From Podospora comata (Eukaryota > Ascomycota > Sordariomycetes > Sordariales > Podosporaceae): a stretch of 64,000 nt of DNA. Under the pieces are notes generated by a model. That model was not told the origin of the DNA, made no database searches, and was given only the letters and a program-made list of their open reading frames with translations. The stretch's first letter is position 1; each line of letters starts with the position of its first letter. The DNA is taken from the NCBI GenBank assembly GCA_017354895.1, contig CP071497.1, positions 682,001 through 746,000 on the forward strand. Reading direction: 5' to 3'. Shown here piece by piece: positions 23,068 through 35,502 of the stretch. The translations under genes and the position numbers were made by a program.

Positions 23068-26000
23068 GAACAAGAACTGAAGAGAATAGACCGAGAGATG
23101 AACCGGGTGAGGGGGGGGATGGAGAGGAGAGCTGGTGAGGATGAGAAGAAAGAGTGACTCAAAACGGACGGAGATGGTGATTCTTATAGAGGATCCATCA
23201 GATGGTACAAAGACTTAGTCGATAATTCGAGATGTGATCAGCCAGGGTGATGGTGCTCGGTGCTCGTATTCTCGATGACCTCCCCTTTCCTCCTTTGGAT
23301 ATTGTCTGAGTCACGGCGTCTCTAGTCTTCTTCGTCGGAAGACGCGGGTACCCGCTAGGTAGAGGCGTGTGTAGGACGCGCGAGGGACAGACATGAGCGG
23401 CTCGGCACATGGATGTCGATACCTGCTAGACTGCAATCTATCGAAGTTCCCATGACCTGGATCCAGCTGTCTGGGCGGCATGCCGAGAGTATTGGATGTA
23501 TTGTGAGGGTGTGAGAAAGCTACGCTACAGATAGACATGATCTTAGGAACGGGGATAGCTTGACAGCAGGGGAATCGGGCTATGGCAACCCGAACACCCC
23601 ATCCTGTCACGCCGGGTAAGCCCATGTTAAGGGCGGGGTGAGTAAGCTTGAAGCTGAACCGCAGCACAAGTTCGTGTGCGTTCAAAAAGAGGCATCTGCA
23701 AAGAGGGTCGCTTCGGCTTTACGTGGGCGGATGTTAAGTCACAGGATTCGATAGTCTCATGAAGCCTTCCACTTCTTTGGGACTCAACGAGGGCAGCGAG
23801 GTGGGGAGCTTTAGGTGTCGTAGCTGTTGATCTGCGTCGTGATGGCTATTTGCGGAGCATCGCTCGAGGTGTGAAGAAGGGGAGTGGTGATAACTTCAAT
23901 CACCATCCTGCATCGAAGTATTGGCTTGGCCCAAGCTGGGAATACTCTCCCAAAGATCGAGAACAAGGTACGTCGCTGCCTGCCTTGTGCCACACTCCAT
24001 ACCCCTGAACGAACAGGCGTGTAAAAGGAACGGGACGGCATGGAGAAGAGGCCCAAGAGATGCACATTTGACCCTTCAGCCGCGTCTTCGGCGGCTGTGC
24101 ATGTGTACGACAACAAACGGGCACCAACCGCGTGATCGAGGAACCATCTTGGCAGGGGAAAAGCAGAAGGGAGGCCAGTTGTGGATGGGGTGAACGGTGC
24201 AATGCGTACCATAGCGTGGGCAAAAGCACAAGAGGGCACAAGATTGACATTTCGGTTTCTGGCTTCCCCAGAGACTAAAGTCAACAGCCAGACGGCACCC
24301 AAGATCTTGGTAGTAACGGAATGTTTCTAGAATGGAAACCCGGAATCGAATAAACCAAACAATATAGATGACACTGCCAGGGTAATTAGGGGTCCCTGTT
24401 TGAAAACCAGTAAATGGTGAGCAGCAGCGGCGTAGTCATCTAGCGTTGGAAAGGGGGCACCGAACTGCAACCCACGCAAGGACCTTGGAAATGCCCAAAG
24501 GATCAGTTGGGCCAGGGTGATGTGGGCAGGTTACCGGTCAGGGTCGCAATATGAGTGGATAGCGCTATATCCGGCAACGACGACGTCTCTTTGAGGGATG
24601 TCACGTTCTGAGTTTCATTCTCTCCGAGTAGCTCCCGACGAAGGCCTCGCTTCTGCCCTACCGGTATGATGATTAATTTGACATCCCGCTCGCCTCCTTG
24701 GAGATGGAACCAATGCTTATTGGCCACAGCTTATCTTGGCGGGGATAACAGCATTTCTCGGTGATAAGTTATGAACACTTGTGTCTTGCAGTACAGGGTG
24801 GAACTATTGGCTGATGGTATGAGTGAAATATCGTTCGACGGATCACCTGCGTCAGAACGCCCACAGTCGGCACTAGACGACTGGAAGCTTGGTTCAGGCC
24901 GAAAGGGTTCTCAGGCCAAGCGCCTAGAGGATACGAATAGGAAAGAAGAAACGACAAGTTGAAGCTACTGGCGACATGAACTTTGGGAAAGAAACGCAGC
25001 AAGAACTTGGAATAACTTGGCGGCAGAATCGGACCCGGAGCGGAAGTGAATGGTGGCCGGTAACCAGGCTAGTGTGTAATATGGCTTCCGAGGAGGCTCC
25101 AAGAATGAGGTGCTGGGATGCCCAGGCCATGCGAGAGTGATAAGTCGTGTAACCTCCATCGTAAGCTGAGAATGCAACTGTCCGCCTGGCACTTTTGAAC
25201 AGACGCCGCATCGAAGAGGTGGCGTAAGGAGAACGCCTAATTGCGGATGCTAAGTTTCGAGGCGAGAGTCGAGTGTGCCGGACTGTACAGTTGGATGGGG
25301 CTTGTAGGGCAACAGAAGAAAGACGAGCACTGGGTTTGCTCAAGCTTTAGCTAACCCCTGTTGTCGTCGCTTGTGATGACTTGATTTGTTTCTGCGGCTC
25401 GACGGCTGCAACGCTGCAACGCTGCAACGCTGCAATGCTCCAGCAGCGCGGTTCTGTGTAGTCAAGACTCGTATCATATCTGCGCTTGGGCAAGAAACGA
25501 AGAGACAGGCTGTGCCGTGCTCCTCCAATCTTACCAGTCTTACCGTCCTTACGCCGCAGTGTTCAACAACACCCCACAATGTGGAGGACAAGCCCTGGCC
25601 TTGTGGTTGACGAAACGAAATCGCCGTATGAGATCGTATCGTCTGGAGGCTGATGGACCCAAAGCAAGCTACTTGGATGTGGGGCAGGTGGGAGTGTTGA
25701 AGCTCTGGGCAAGCTAACCAAACTCGAATCAAAGTCGGTCCCGAGCCGTGTTGGCTTCTAAATAAAGCCAGTCTATTAGAACCCTGACCCCTTGTGCCCG
25801 CACATTCGTCCAATCGCAATCGAGGCGCATTTTGAGTTGTTCCTTGCCCGCGGTGTGGCGCGCCCGGCACGGCAGGCAAGTATTGGGTTCGTCGTACGGA
25901 ATCAGACGAAATGCTCTTGATGGATTGTGGATGGGAAAAAATGATGCGATGAAGGGTCGTTGAAAGCGGAGCCCAAGGATGCCAAAATAATCCTTTCCTG

Positions 26001-29000
26001 GGCGCAACAATCCTTGTGTGGATCGGTGGAGAACGTGAGAGACTAGAAAGCGTAATAAACTCGAGAGAGCAAGGTCAAGTCGTGATGGTTACCACCCCAA
26101 ATGCATCGCTAGTTTGCGGTGTGCAGCTCGGAGAACGCAGGGCCTTCAGGACCGAGCCTTGGACTTTCGATTTCCCGATGCCGGCCGGGTCATGGTCCTC
26201 GGACGTGATAACTGGCCGGGCACGAGACGAAAGCGGTTGAAGACAGGAGGTGGAAGGGTTGCTTTGGCGTGAGAACAAGGTGTCGTGTCAGAGTCGCCAG
26301 GCAGGAACTGTGCATCAAAAGTCACCATGTTGGCCCAACTCGGACTTTCGGCAGTTGCCTGCCTCTTGGGTTGCTCTCGACTAGCTATCCACACCTAGCA
26401 GCACAATAGCATCTTTCCGAGGAGGGGAATAAAGCTCTCCCTGACGTCGTGGGATATTATCTTTCGTCGTCATTGTCGTATGTACTTCGTACCGCTCACA
26501 TGAAGGCAGCGCCGTCGTTGTTTGGTCCGCTTAGAAGATTTGGAAAAGTCCGCGTGAAGCTGCGCGCGACACACCGAGGTGTGGTGGTGGTGGTGGTAGG
26601 TTGAAATTGGTGGGGTAGGTACACTAAAGCCAGGGGCCAAGATAGCGGAGTGGGGGGTCGTTGTAGGGCGCGCCCCCAAGACATGGGCCAGTCGCAGCCA
26701 AGGACGTTGACAGCGATAGCGCCACGATAGTTGAGTGATTATGACACGGCCCATGCGTCCACTTCGTACAGACATAACATATTGGACAGTTTGGCAGCTC
26801 CAGCCGATAAGTATCCCAAGCATCAAGACCAGCTTCCCCTCACTGTACGTAATACCATCTTCATCCGATGATTCCGATCACCTTCCGATCCGCTCCGCCG
26901 TTCATGGTCTTGTGCTTATTTGTGTTGGCGGCCGTTGTAGTGCGGGGGGGGATGCGTGAGCCCGGCCCGCTATTTTGCGTGGCCATCATCACAAACAGCT
27001 TTTGTGATCTGCGTGAAATGGTCTCAGATCGCTTAAAAATCACAAAAGTCCTGGCACCTAATGCCGAGACAATATTGCTTCCAGAAACGTCCGATTGAGT
27101 TGGGCAAAGAAGAGGTACCGTAGCTTTCACTCCAATGCTACGGTGTTGTCTTTGGTTGCCAGTGTGCCTGTCCCCACGTGTTATTGATTCTGCGGGGCCA
27201 TTTGGGTTACGGGGGTCCCTCTTTGAGCGGGAATGATCGGCAGCCACTGCTCGGGACGGGAACAGCGGCTGGAGGCTCGGCGGCGCTAGACATGGGGTCT
27301 CCAAAATCTGGCGTCAACAGCTGTGTTCAGGGAGGCCCAGGCAGGTGAACTTTTGGAATGAAAGCAAACCGAAACTCATGGCCTGGTACTCCGTAAGGTA
27401 GCGACCTTTGCTCTGGAGATGGTGACTCGAACTTTGGAGCAGAAGGATGGCTGGCTACCAAAGCAACCAGACAAGGACTCGACTCGGCCTAATATTCCTC
27501 CTCGCCGCAGACGGGCGTCTCCGCGGGCCCTGTGCCTGGAACCGAGATCCTGCGGGGGCGCGTGAGGCTGCAGCGATGCCTGAGAAGGGGAATAAGATGC
27601 GTTTCCCGTAACAAGGGGCCTCTTGGATTGATTTCACTCTGCACGGAATTGAATGGGAGGTACACCGGATCAGTCCCGTTGTCAACGCCCATCTTGCTGT
27701 TTTGCCCTCTTGCACCTGTACCCCCCATGCGCTGCTATCGACTGGGAGCAGGATCTATGTGTAAGCGGGCGTAGTGTACATGGTAGGGATCTCCTCAGGG
27801 GCTAACCGATTTAGCATTAGTTTGTCGTATTTAGATCTCACGCCGATTCCGTCGCCCTACTGTCGAATGCTGATACTAGTGTGGTGAAGGGCGCAAAGTT
27901 GTGCTTCTTCTCAGGTGTACTGCATCTGTCGCTAGAGCTGAAGCTCTCAACTGGATACGGTCATGATCGTCAGATAAGCTCCCCTCCACCGCGGGTATTT
28001 TCCTGGGCTCGCCTGAAGTTGCAGTCGAATTGGAACTCCCGAGGCCGAATGCCGATGTATTATTATCTGCCAGGTGGTGTGAGAGCCCAACGCCATGAAA
28101 CCAATAACTGTCGATGGAGGGTCCTTGATCAAATGATGCCGTGTATTCTTGGTAGCTCGTATGATATCTGTACTCGAGGTTTGGCAGCCTATGTTCGTCC
28201 GCGAGTTGTCACTCCAGCCGCTGACCTGCAAGCTAAATCCGATACAGCTTCCACCGTGACCGGCGACAACAGGACGATACGCGTCGGCGATGTGTCATGG
28301 AATGAGGTTCGAGATGTGGGGCAGCTGAGGAGCATCCGCGATTGGGTTTGGAAGCGATGTCTGCCGGCAATGCCACACTTGGCTGCGACGTTGACGGGCC
28401 ACCGCGGCTCTTCCGAGTGAACCTCAGTAATCTCCATCTCAGTTTCGGTGAGCGCCCAGGAGGATGGAGTGGGCCATCTCAAAGTTGAAAAAATCGAAGG
28501 AATTGTCCGGGGTGAGTTGCGTTGTGTTGGAGGAAGTCAAGAGGCTCGACGGTCCGTCTATCCGCTTTGTCGACTTGTGGCTGCCAATAAGTCGGTAGCC
28601 ACGGTGAGCGATGGCGTAGAGGGTGTTGCTTGAAGTAAAAAGGGTGATAAGCTATTCAGGTTCCAAGCTCGTTGTTGCCATGTTTGATTTGTTCATCCAG
28701 ATGATCTGCCGTTGTGCTCTTCTATTCCCCCTTTCCTCCCAATGCTCCCCTCCTGCCTTCCTTCCATTAGGTATCCCACAAGCCACCCCAACTTTGCCGC
28801 TCTCTTCTCGACTGTGTGACTGCCTGCTGCAGATAGTATCGCACTTTTCGCTCAGGTAACAAGGGCTGAAATACTGGAATGTCGTTTCGGTGGTATGCTG
28901 GGCGCGATGGGTTCATTCATGGATTGTGTCGATGCGAAGAAGTTGGCTGATGAACAGAGAAAATAGCCAAGTATCGAAGAAACAAACCCGGACGTACCAT

Positions 29001-30926
29001 TTTGTTCTGGGGTGCATAACACATATATGCCCCCTCATCCACGGACATCCGTTCCTTGGGTCGGGTTCGGTCAACAATCCTTTACCAATTATGAGAAAGT
29101 CCGGAACCACGCAACAGTAGCATCAGTGCATCACCACGTCACAACCGGCACTTTGTCATTCAAATCGTCGAAGCCCAATCATCTATCAATCACACATAAC
29201 AGCCTCGATATAAACACACAATAAGTCTTTCCAAACTGCCGGATATCGCGGGGTGCATTGCTGATCGCTGTTTCAGATTGACAAGATCTGCGGCTCCTGC
29301 ACGCCATCAATGCTGAAGGCCGAGAACTCTCCGGCTTCGGTAACAAGTGCGATATGCCCGGCCGATATATGTCTTCCCAGCCTATTATATGCGCCACCTG
29401 TCACGGCCCCTCCCGTTGGTCTCAGATCTTGGATCCCATCTTGTACAGCCATGTGTGACGGCTGACGGATGGTATAGGAAAGCTCCGTGCTCGGCCGGTG
29501 ATTTTGGACTTATCGCACGAAAGGATTCGGCATTCAGGCATGAAATGGGGTTTATAGCCGGGCGGACTTGACAAAGAGTCCTATTCAGTGTAGAGGCGGT
29601 ATCAGCAGAAACCGCGTATCCGCGATGGACTTGCGAACACTGCTCATGAGCGAGTTTCACACCGAATCCATATTCGATAGCGGAGTGCATCATGCACCCC
29701 TTTGGGAATGCCAGCCATCCGGGCGTGCGGCATTGGACTCACATAAGCGTTTGTCAGCGCAATGGGAAGGACTGCTTCGTACATGTCTGGCCTATGAGGA
29801 GTGACCTTTGGATCCTTGCCCTGTGAATAGGACCACGACGATGTCTAATAGGACGCAGCAGCTTGATTGAAATCAGACAGGTTTACTCCCTCAAGAGAGC
29901 ACTATGTTAGTAAGACTTTTATCTCATTTCAATTTTCAATAAAAGGCACGAAACGTCGCGTGCGAACTTGGTGATGCTCGCCACATACCTATCAATCCGC
30001 CATCCAAACACCTCCGTCTGGCACTGGGAAACACCTTCAAGAATAAAGACTTTTACCAAAAAATACTGGCCATACGAGAGTAGAAGTCTCTAAATTGACC
30101 GCATGTCTCGGTCTCTTTTCTCGTTACACATGTCACAGTCAACCACATTGATTAAAAAGAAAAACTCTCGAAGGTCGCCTCTTTTGAATAACCTCACCCA
30201 GCCCCTGAGCTTGTTTACTTCCCTTGCCATGCCAAGTCGTCGTCCGAGCAGCCCTTGACATGGGTGATGACACCATCGCGTACCCTAACCCTTGACATTC
30301 AATCCCACCCTCAACAAGAAAAACATCCATCGACGAAAACAATAGAGACAACATCTCTTCATGACAACAAAGTTCCGGAATTTCCACATGCCAACGGGCC
30401 TTCCAGCACAAATTAATGACCATTCAAAATCGGTCGGTCATTCTTCCCACCGAAACCCGGCCCGCACAGGAGCTCCACACCCTAAATGGTGACGTCAAAT
30501 CCCTTACAGATGTCAACTGTGATCTCGACCTCAAACAGCCGGATCGTTCTAGGCAATCGAGTCTCTCTTAATCCGCAGCCTTTTATGGCATGCGATCCTG
30601 AATGGGCGGGGAAGTTCAAAGGTTAAAATACTGCAGTGATGCGGAGCTGCAGTCCTAACTAACGCCGAGCCAACCTCCTGATGTCATCATGACCAGCGCA
30701 TACCGCACATCACTCCTCCCCTTTTCTTAAAATGCGCCCTTCCGCCTTCGCCTCAACGCTCCCATACCAATTGATTTGCCAATCATTTTCCAATCCCCCA
30801 CTACCGTTGTGCAACCTACCTCTTCACTAACATCAACTTTTGACATACAAAAACCAAACCAACCCGATCCCCAACACAAACCACCCGTTCCACACCTAGC
30901 AATCCAACCACCCCAACACCTTCAAA
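23068..30926. other. 7.9-kb interval without a convincing gene
   Basis: Composition is similar to the genic parts and stop codons occur in all frames. The longest frame is 179 codons (27881-28420, plus) with no domain and no codon bias. I find no transposon fragments and no tRNA-like B box. Features seen: the laccase promoter side (23070-23200), a GCTGCAAC tandem repeat (about 25405-25435) and a GGT run (26583-26598). It could hold long UTRs, non-coding transcripts or old eroded sequence. Confidence 0.5.
25405..25436. repeat. Short tandem repeat, unit GCTGCAAC
   Basis: About four successive copies of an 8-bp unit, the last one diverged (GCTGCAAT). This is a simple microsatellite-like run in the gene-free interval. 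Confidence 0.8.
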
Positions 30927-31283
30927 ATGTCCAACATGGCCCGCAACCGCGTCATCCCCGCCGTCATCGCCTCTGGCCTCTTCGGCGGACTCCTCTACTC
31001 GACAGCCGGTGGCTCCAATCAGCCTCGCCCCCGCGCCCGCCACGACGCAGCAGCCACCAACCTCAACGTCTCTGAGTCCCTCGAGTCCATCGCCGGCACG
31101 GGCGGTAAGCACACCCGCAAGCAGTCCGACATACCCTCCGACATCGACCCCAAGAACACTCGCATCGCGAGCCACAACCCAACCGCCCACGCCAAGCGGT
31201 CGCCCTCCAAGACGCTCGACCTCGGGAACGGAAGTGAGCCCAGCCAGCTGCCCAAGAATGTCGGGCCTCATCGGGATCTTTGA
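30927..31283 (+). CDS. Small single-pass membrane protein, unknown
   Basis: 118 residues, no intron, ATG in good context (TTCAAAATGTCC) and strong C-ending codon use. Residues about 8-28 (VIPAVIASGLFGGLLYS) form a hydrophobic helix, followed by a hydrophilic, Ser/Arg/Lys-rich tail. The topology resembles small fungal mitochondrial or organelle-membrane proteins, but no named family is recognised. A long upstream leader, rich in C and A, is compatible with a promoter or 5' UTR. Confidence 0.7.
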   Translation: MSNMARNRVIPAVIASGLFGGLLYSTAGGSNQPRPRARHDAAATNLNVSESLESIAGTGGKHTRKQSDIPSDIDPKNTRIASHNPTAHAKRSPSKTLDLGNGSEPSQLPKNVGPHRDL

Positions 31284-31817
31284 GCAGAGAAGAGGTAATG
31301 GGAAAAGGAACATGACGAGGGAGATCAAAGTGTAGGATAACGCTGTTGAGGCAACATGCCAGAAAAAGCAAAGCGCCTCAAACGGAGGAGGGGAGCCAGC
31401 CATAAGGAGATACGGTTGGAGTCTGCATAGTCTGGCGTTTGGTTGCTTTGAACAGCATAGTAATATTTAACAAAATAGATAACATGATGCAAACCTTTGT
31501 GGTGTCCCCCGATATTCGACAATATTCAAGCTGGTCAAAGAGCGGAAGCGTACCTTATGACACGCACGCATGGAATCCAGGTCAATTTCATGAACACGTC
31601 AAAGAGCCAATCGGAAATGAACGTCAGATTAAACACAACTGGAACAGAATTTCTTTCAGCGTACTTCTCCTACAACTTCAACACCACATTACTCTCATCT
31701 TTCAACAACTATCCCCCATCTAAGTCCTACAGATAAAACGACGACATATGTGTTAAAACTTCATATCGCCACCCAAAACTGCCCATATGTCATTCCACCG
31801 CCCTCATTTGTTGTAGC

Positions 31818-33101
31818 TTACAACAGCGTCATCCCGACCACAAGACCAAGAACCAACAAATTGACAGACCATTGGGCCAGTGTCGCGATGCTAGTAACAG
31901 CAGTTTGTCCCGATGGTGGTGGGGCCTCCACAGGAGTTGGCGGTTGCGAGCTACTATTGCCCGCGATTGAAGCATTGGCCCCCAATCCTCCCGTGAGTGG
32001 TGTCGTGCCATTGGAGTGTACCAAGACAGGAACGATTGCCGTAACATCTGCCAGGTTGAAGCATTGCCTCCGGTGGCTGGCGTCGTAGTCAAGGGAAAAG
32101 ACAGTAACAGCACTGAGGCACTTGGGCGCAACGGTGCTTACCGTGTCGGTAGCCTCAAACTGCTTGTAGCCAGCATCGGTGTGCATGCGGTTGAAGACGC
32201 CGCTCTTGTGGTTGTACGCAACCTTGACTCCCACGTCCTGGGTGGCCCGTGTCAGAACAAAAGGGGGGTTCGTGCATTCATCGCTTGTCTCGGATGTGAT
32301 ATAGGGCAAGTCGACAGTCACACCGTATCCCTCGGGAAGGACTCGATCTCCGTTTGCCTTGCTGATGAAAGCTTGCACAAGGTTAGAGGTAAGGCGAGCA
32401 TTGATGGTGGCGGGATCCTGGAGCCCAGCTTTGGTGCTAGTGTTGAGTGACGAATAGACGGTGGCTTCGTTGCCAGTCCAGAATGCCATGGCGGGGATTC
32501 CACGCTCAATAGCAACGTAAGTGGCGGCCATGGCCCCGGACAAAGTTTCGAGAAAAGCACCTGAGTTTGACCCAGAATTGGGACCCGAGATGACGAGGTC
32601 GGGGGCTTCGAGCCGAAAAATGGTAGGATATATGTAGTCCAATGCCACCAGCACCTGCGCTGTCGCTGTGCCATTGTAATACCATATGTGGTTGTCGGTC
32701 GGATCAGTTCCAAGGGACGGTGCGCCAGCTTTCACGAGACCTGCATGTCACCACATGGGTCAGCAACACGTCTTCAAGCAGCAGCTATGTGGGAGCACAT
32801 ACCCCAATCTCCATCGGCGTCCAGTCGGGGGTTGGTGGTGAATTCGGCATGGAGACCAGCACCCGTCTGGGCAGCAACAGAGGCAACGACGTAACAATTG
32901 TGGCCGATGGAAGTCATTTGGCGGTAGAGTTCGCGAACACTGGCGGTTCCAAATCCGTCAGCGTTCTGCGTACCAGTTCTGTTAGTGCATGTCAGGAATG
33001 AATAAGTGAGGTTGTTGATGACAGACCGTGATAAGGATGTTCAAGGCCTCCACGTGAGAAAGCAGAGCAGCAGCGGCTGCAACAAAGGTGACGGTGTGCA
33101 T
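31818..33101 (-). CDS. SurE-like phosphatase/5'-nucleotidase, secreted, possible GPI anchor
   Basis: Exons 33101-33027, 32965-32803 and 32740-31818 give 386 residues with matching phases. A signal peptide (TVTFVAAAAALLSHVEA) precedes the SurE start NILIT, which joins across intron 1 to NADGFG. Later SurE blocks include ISGPNSGSNSG, AATYVAIERGIPAMAFW and a YLP-type core. SurE enzymes use an NDDG metal site; here the first Asp is Ala (NADG). The C-terminus ends in a Ser/Pro-rich stretch and a hydrophobic tail (VNLLVLGLVVGMTLL) like a GPI-anchor signal. Family role: metal-dependent phosphomonoesterase. Activity in this copy is uncertain because of the substitution. Confidence 0.85.
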
Positions 33102-33897
33102 GTTTGTGGTGCAATGTGTCGGTACCTGTAGAAGATAGCGTGTTGTATTTGAAGAGTAGCAATGAGCAAGGCCAGGTGCAAGAAACAAAACTGGTGATGG
33201 TGTTGGAAGAGGATCAAGTCAAATGTTTCGAGAAAAAGCTGACACCTGTCCTGTCATCTTGTTGTAGGGTTCTAATGCCACGAGGAAGGGACAGACAGGT
33301 CGACAAGGTGAATATCCTCCGGTACCTCCACTCAATCAATCAAACGTCATTGCGGCCGGTCAACTCAGCTGTCTGATGTGGAAGAACTCCCAAGGAAGGA
33401 AGGAAGGCTGGTAGGCTTCGTACGAGAGTGGGAACAGGAGACGGTTTGGTGGGGATGGCAAGTGCAACTTCCCCTTAACCATCGAGGTATTATCCAACAT
33501 TCCATGATGATATGGTGCCATGTCGTGCCCACTGCACTCGACTTTGAGGGTCGGTGGAGGTGTGAATCATAAGTTGGGGCGTGGGAAGTGGGGTCCTCGG
33601 TGTTGCTCCTTCACCTTGCTCGCAGTGGGCAGGCAGTGTGACATTGCAGCCTGGACATGGAAGGCTTAAAGGCAGTAACGATCCATGCAGTGTGTAATGT
33701 CTGCACTGAGTTGGCATCTTCGAGGAAACAAGAAAAACAGTAGCAAGGTGGAATGTCTGAATTCGAGGGCCCGAGACCTTGTGGTCGACTTTTCACTGTC
33801 ACCCTCAGACGTTCTGCTATTTACAAAGCTTAGCCCGGTTGTCAAATCCCATCCAAGAGCCCTTCCCATCCAGCACTGAAACACACTCCGCCAACTC
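33102..33897. other. Intergenic
   Basis: About 0.8 kb upstream of the SurE-like gene and downstream of the small secreted protein gene. It contains a GGAA-type run near 33392. No coding frame is supported. Confidence 0.35.
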
Positions 33898-34293
33898 TTA
33901 GAATCCCAGAGCAGAGTTGAATGCATCCGCGGTGGTGGCATCCTTGGTTCCCAAGGCCTGAACTTGGGCTTTCGCCTGTTCACACAAAGCTTTGGCCGCA
34001 TCATTTGCCTCGCAAACGTTGGTGAGCTGATCGCAGACCCTGTTGGTGATGATGTTCGGGTTCAGCGCCTCCTGCTGGCCTTCAGCCACAAGAGGATCGA
34101 CAGGCAAGAAAGTTCCCTCATCCGCCTGACGACCGGGGCGACCGAGGACGAAGTCGATGCTGGGGTTGCAAAGCCCAAAGTCGGGGGCCGCATTGGCGCC
34201 GTTATTGCCATTCTGGTTCTGGCGAGCGCCAACAGCGGCAGCGGATGCGGATGAGGCCGCAAACAAAGCAACGAGGAGAGTCTTGGCGTACAT
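33898..34293 (-). CDS. Small secreted protein, 131 residues
   Basis: Intronless. It has a signal peptide (KTLLVALFAASSASAAAV), then an Asn/Gly-rich segment and a short mature domain with four cysteines (GLCNP, RVCDQL, NVCEAN, ALCEQ). Such small Cys-containing secreted proteins are common in filamentous fungi, with mostly unknown roles (effector-like or cell-wall associated). It is similar in style to the secreted proteins elsewhere in the window. No specific family is recognised. Confidence 0.75.
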   Translation of the reverse strand: MYAKTLLVALFAASSASAAAVGARQNQNGNNGANAAPDFGLCNPSIDFVLGRPGRQADEGTFLPVDPLVAEGQQEALNPNIITNRVCDQLTNVCEANDAAKALCEQAKAQVQALGTKDATTADAFNSALGF

Positions 34294-35502
34294 TTTGGGA
34301 GATTGATGTTGGATGGTAGGTTGGTAAAGACCGACTGGCGGTTGGATGCAAAGATATGTACGTTCAAAGAATGAAACAGTTCCCAGAACTGGAAGTGCGA
34401 GATCAACTCTGAAAGAAAGGACTAAAGAACGGCTGTTGTTGATGGATGTAAAGAAAAAGTCGGAACCGATAGGCCACCCACGGCATCTTTAAGAAAATAT
34501 GGATTGCGCCTACAATTGCCTCTGCATTCTTGAAACGGCGATTTGGATCTCGCCTGGGCGTAGATCATACCGAGGTGTCTGAGTGAGACGGGTAGAAAGA
34601 CAAGACGAGACAGCGTCAAAATGCAATGCGGTCTTGGCAACCACAACTTCGCCAAAGATCATTGACAATAGTGTCGATCTTTACCATTGGCATGCCAGTC
34701 TGTCATGCGGACGGCATATCTGAACCTGATCAGCAGTTGGCAATTTACGCTCCTTGCCCTCAATCTTCTTTGCCGTCTAGCTCAAACACAACATGACCTT
34801 GGCACCTCTAAGGCTCCACGTGGGCTTCGTCTGATGCGTCCAAGGGTGTCGCGACGATATACCATACAACCCATGACATGTTTTGAATGGGAATGGATTG
34901 TCTTGGAATTGTGCAGCTTGTTATTAGGATTATTCTTTTGTTCTTGATACCGTTATGTTGAGGTTGATTAGGTAAGAAGCACATTTATCACTTCCTTGTT
35001 ATGGTGTCTTTTTAGATAGTGAATGTCGGGTAGGTGCCTTCACTGCATCATTTACTCCAGTGATTGCTAGCTTGTTGGGAACTGAACCGCCTCTTTGCAG
35101 GCCGTGGATGCCTGATGAATTTTCCATGGCTTGTGCAACACTGAAAAGGGTCTTGCTTAATTGCTGCTGCCTACGGTATTGCTCTCGCTCCACGGCTGCT
35201 GCTGCGAAATGTGTTTGTTTACCACAAAAACCCCGCCTACCTACCTACCTAGTTTAACACGACCACAAGGCTGAAAGACCGAAAAGCCGGGCCATTCAGC
35301 TCAAACTTTCCGCCGTGCGATTTAATTTTTTGCTTCGCGATTTAATTTCTTGCTGCGTGACTCTCTCTCTCTCTTCGCGACCACACTCTCCACTTCCACC
35401 GGATTAGCCATACTCATCCAATCCTCTTCCACTCACCGCGGCGCTTTTTTTCTTCCCACTTCCCACCAATTTTGGTACCCTCAATCCCTATCTCTCGCCA
35501 CA
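34294..35502. other. Intergenic
   Basis: About 1.2 kb without supported genes. It carries a CTAC repeat (35236-35251), T-rich and CTCTCTCT tracts (35360-35372) and pyrimidine-rich sequence just before the dynamin-like start, typical of a fungal promoter. Confidence 0.4.

Noticed and set aside
27881-28420. 179-codon open frame, plus strand
   Set aside because: No domain or codon bias and no conserved features; chance frame in the gene-free interval.
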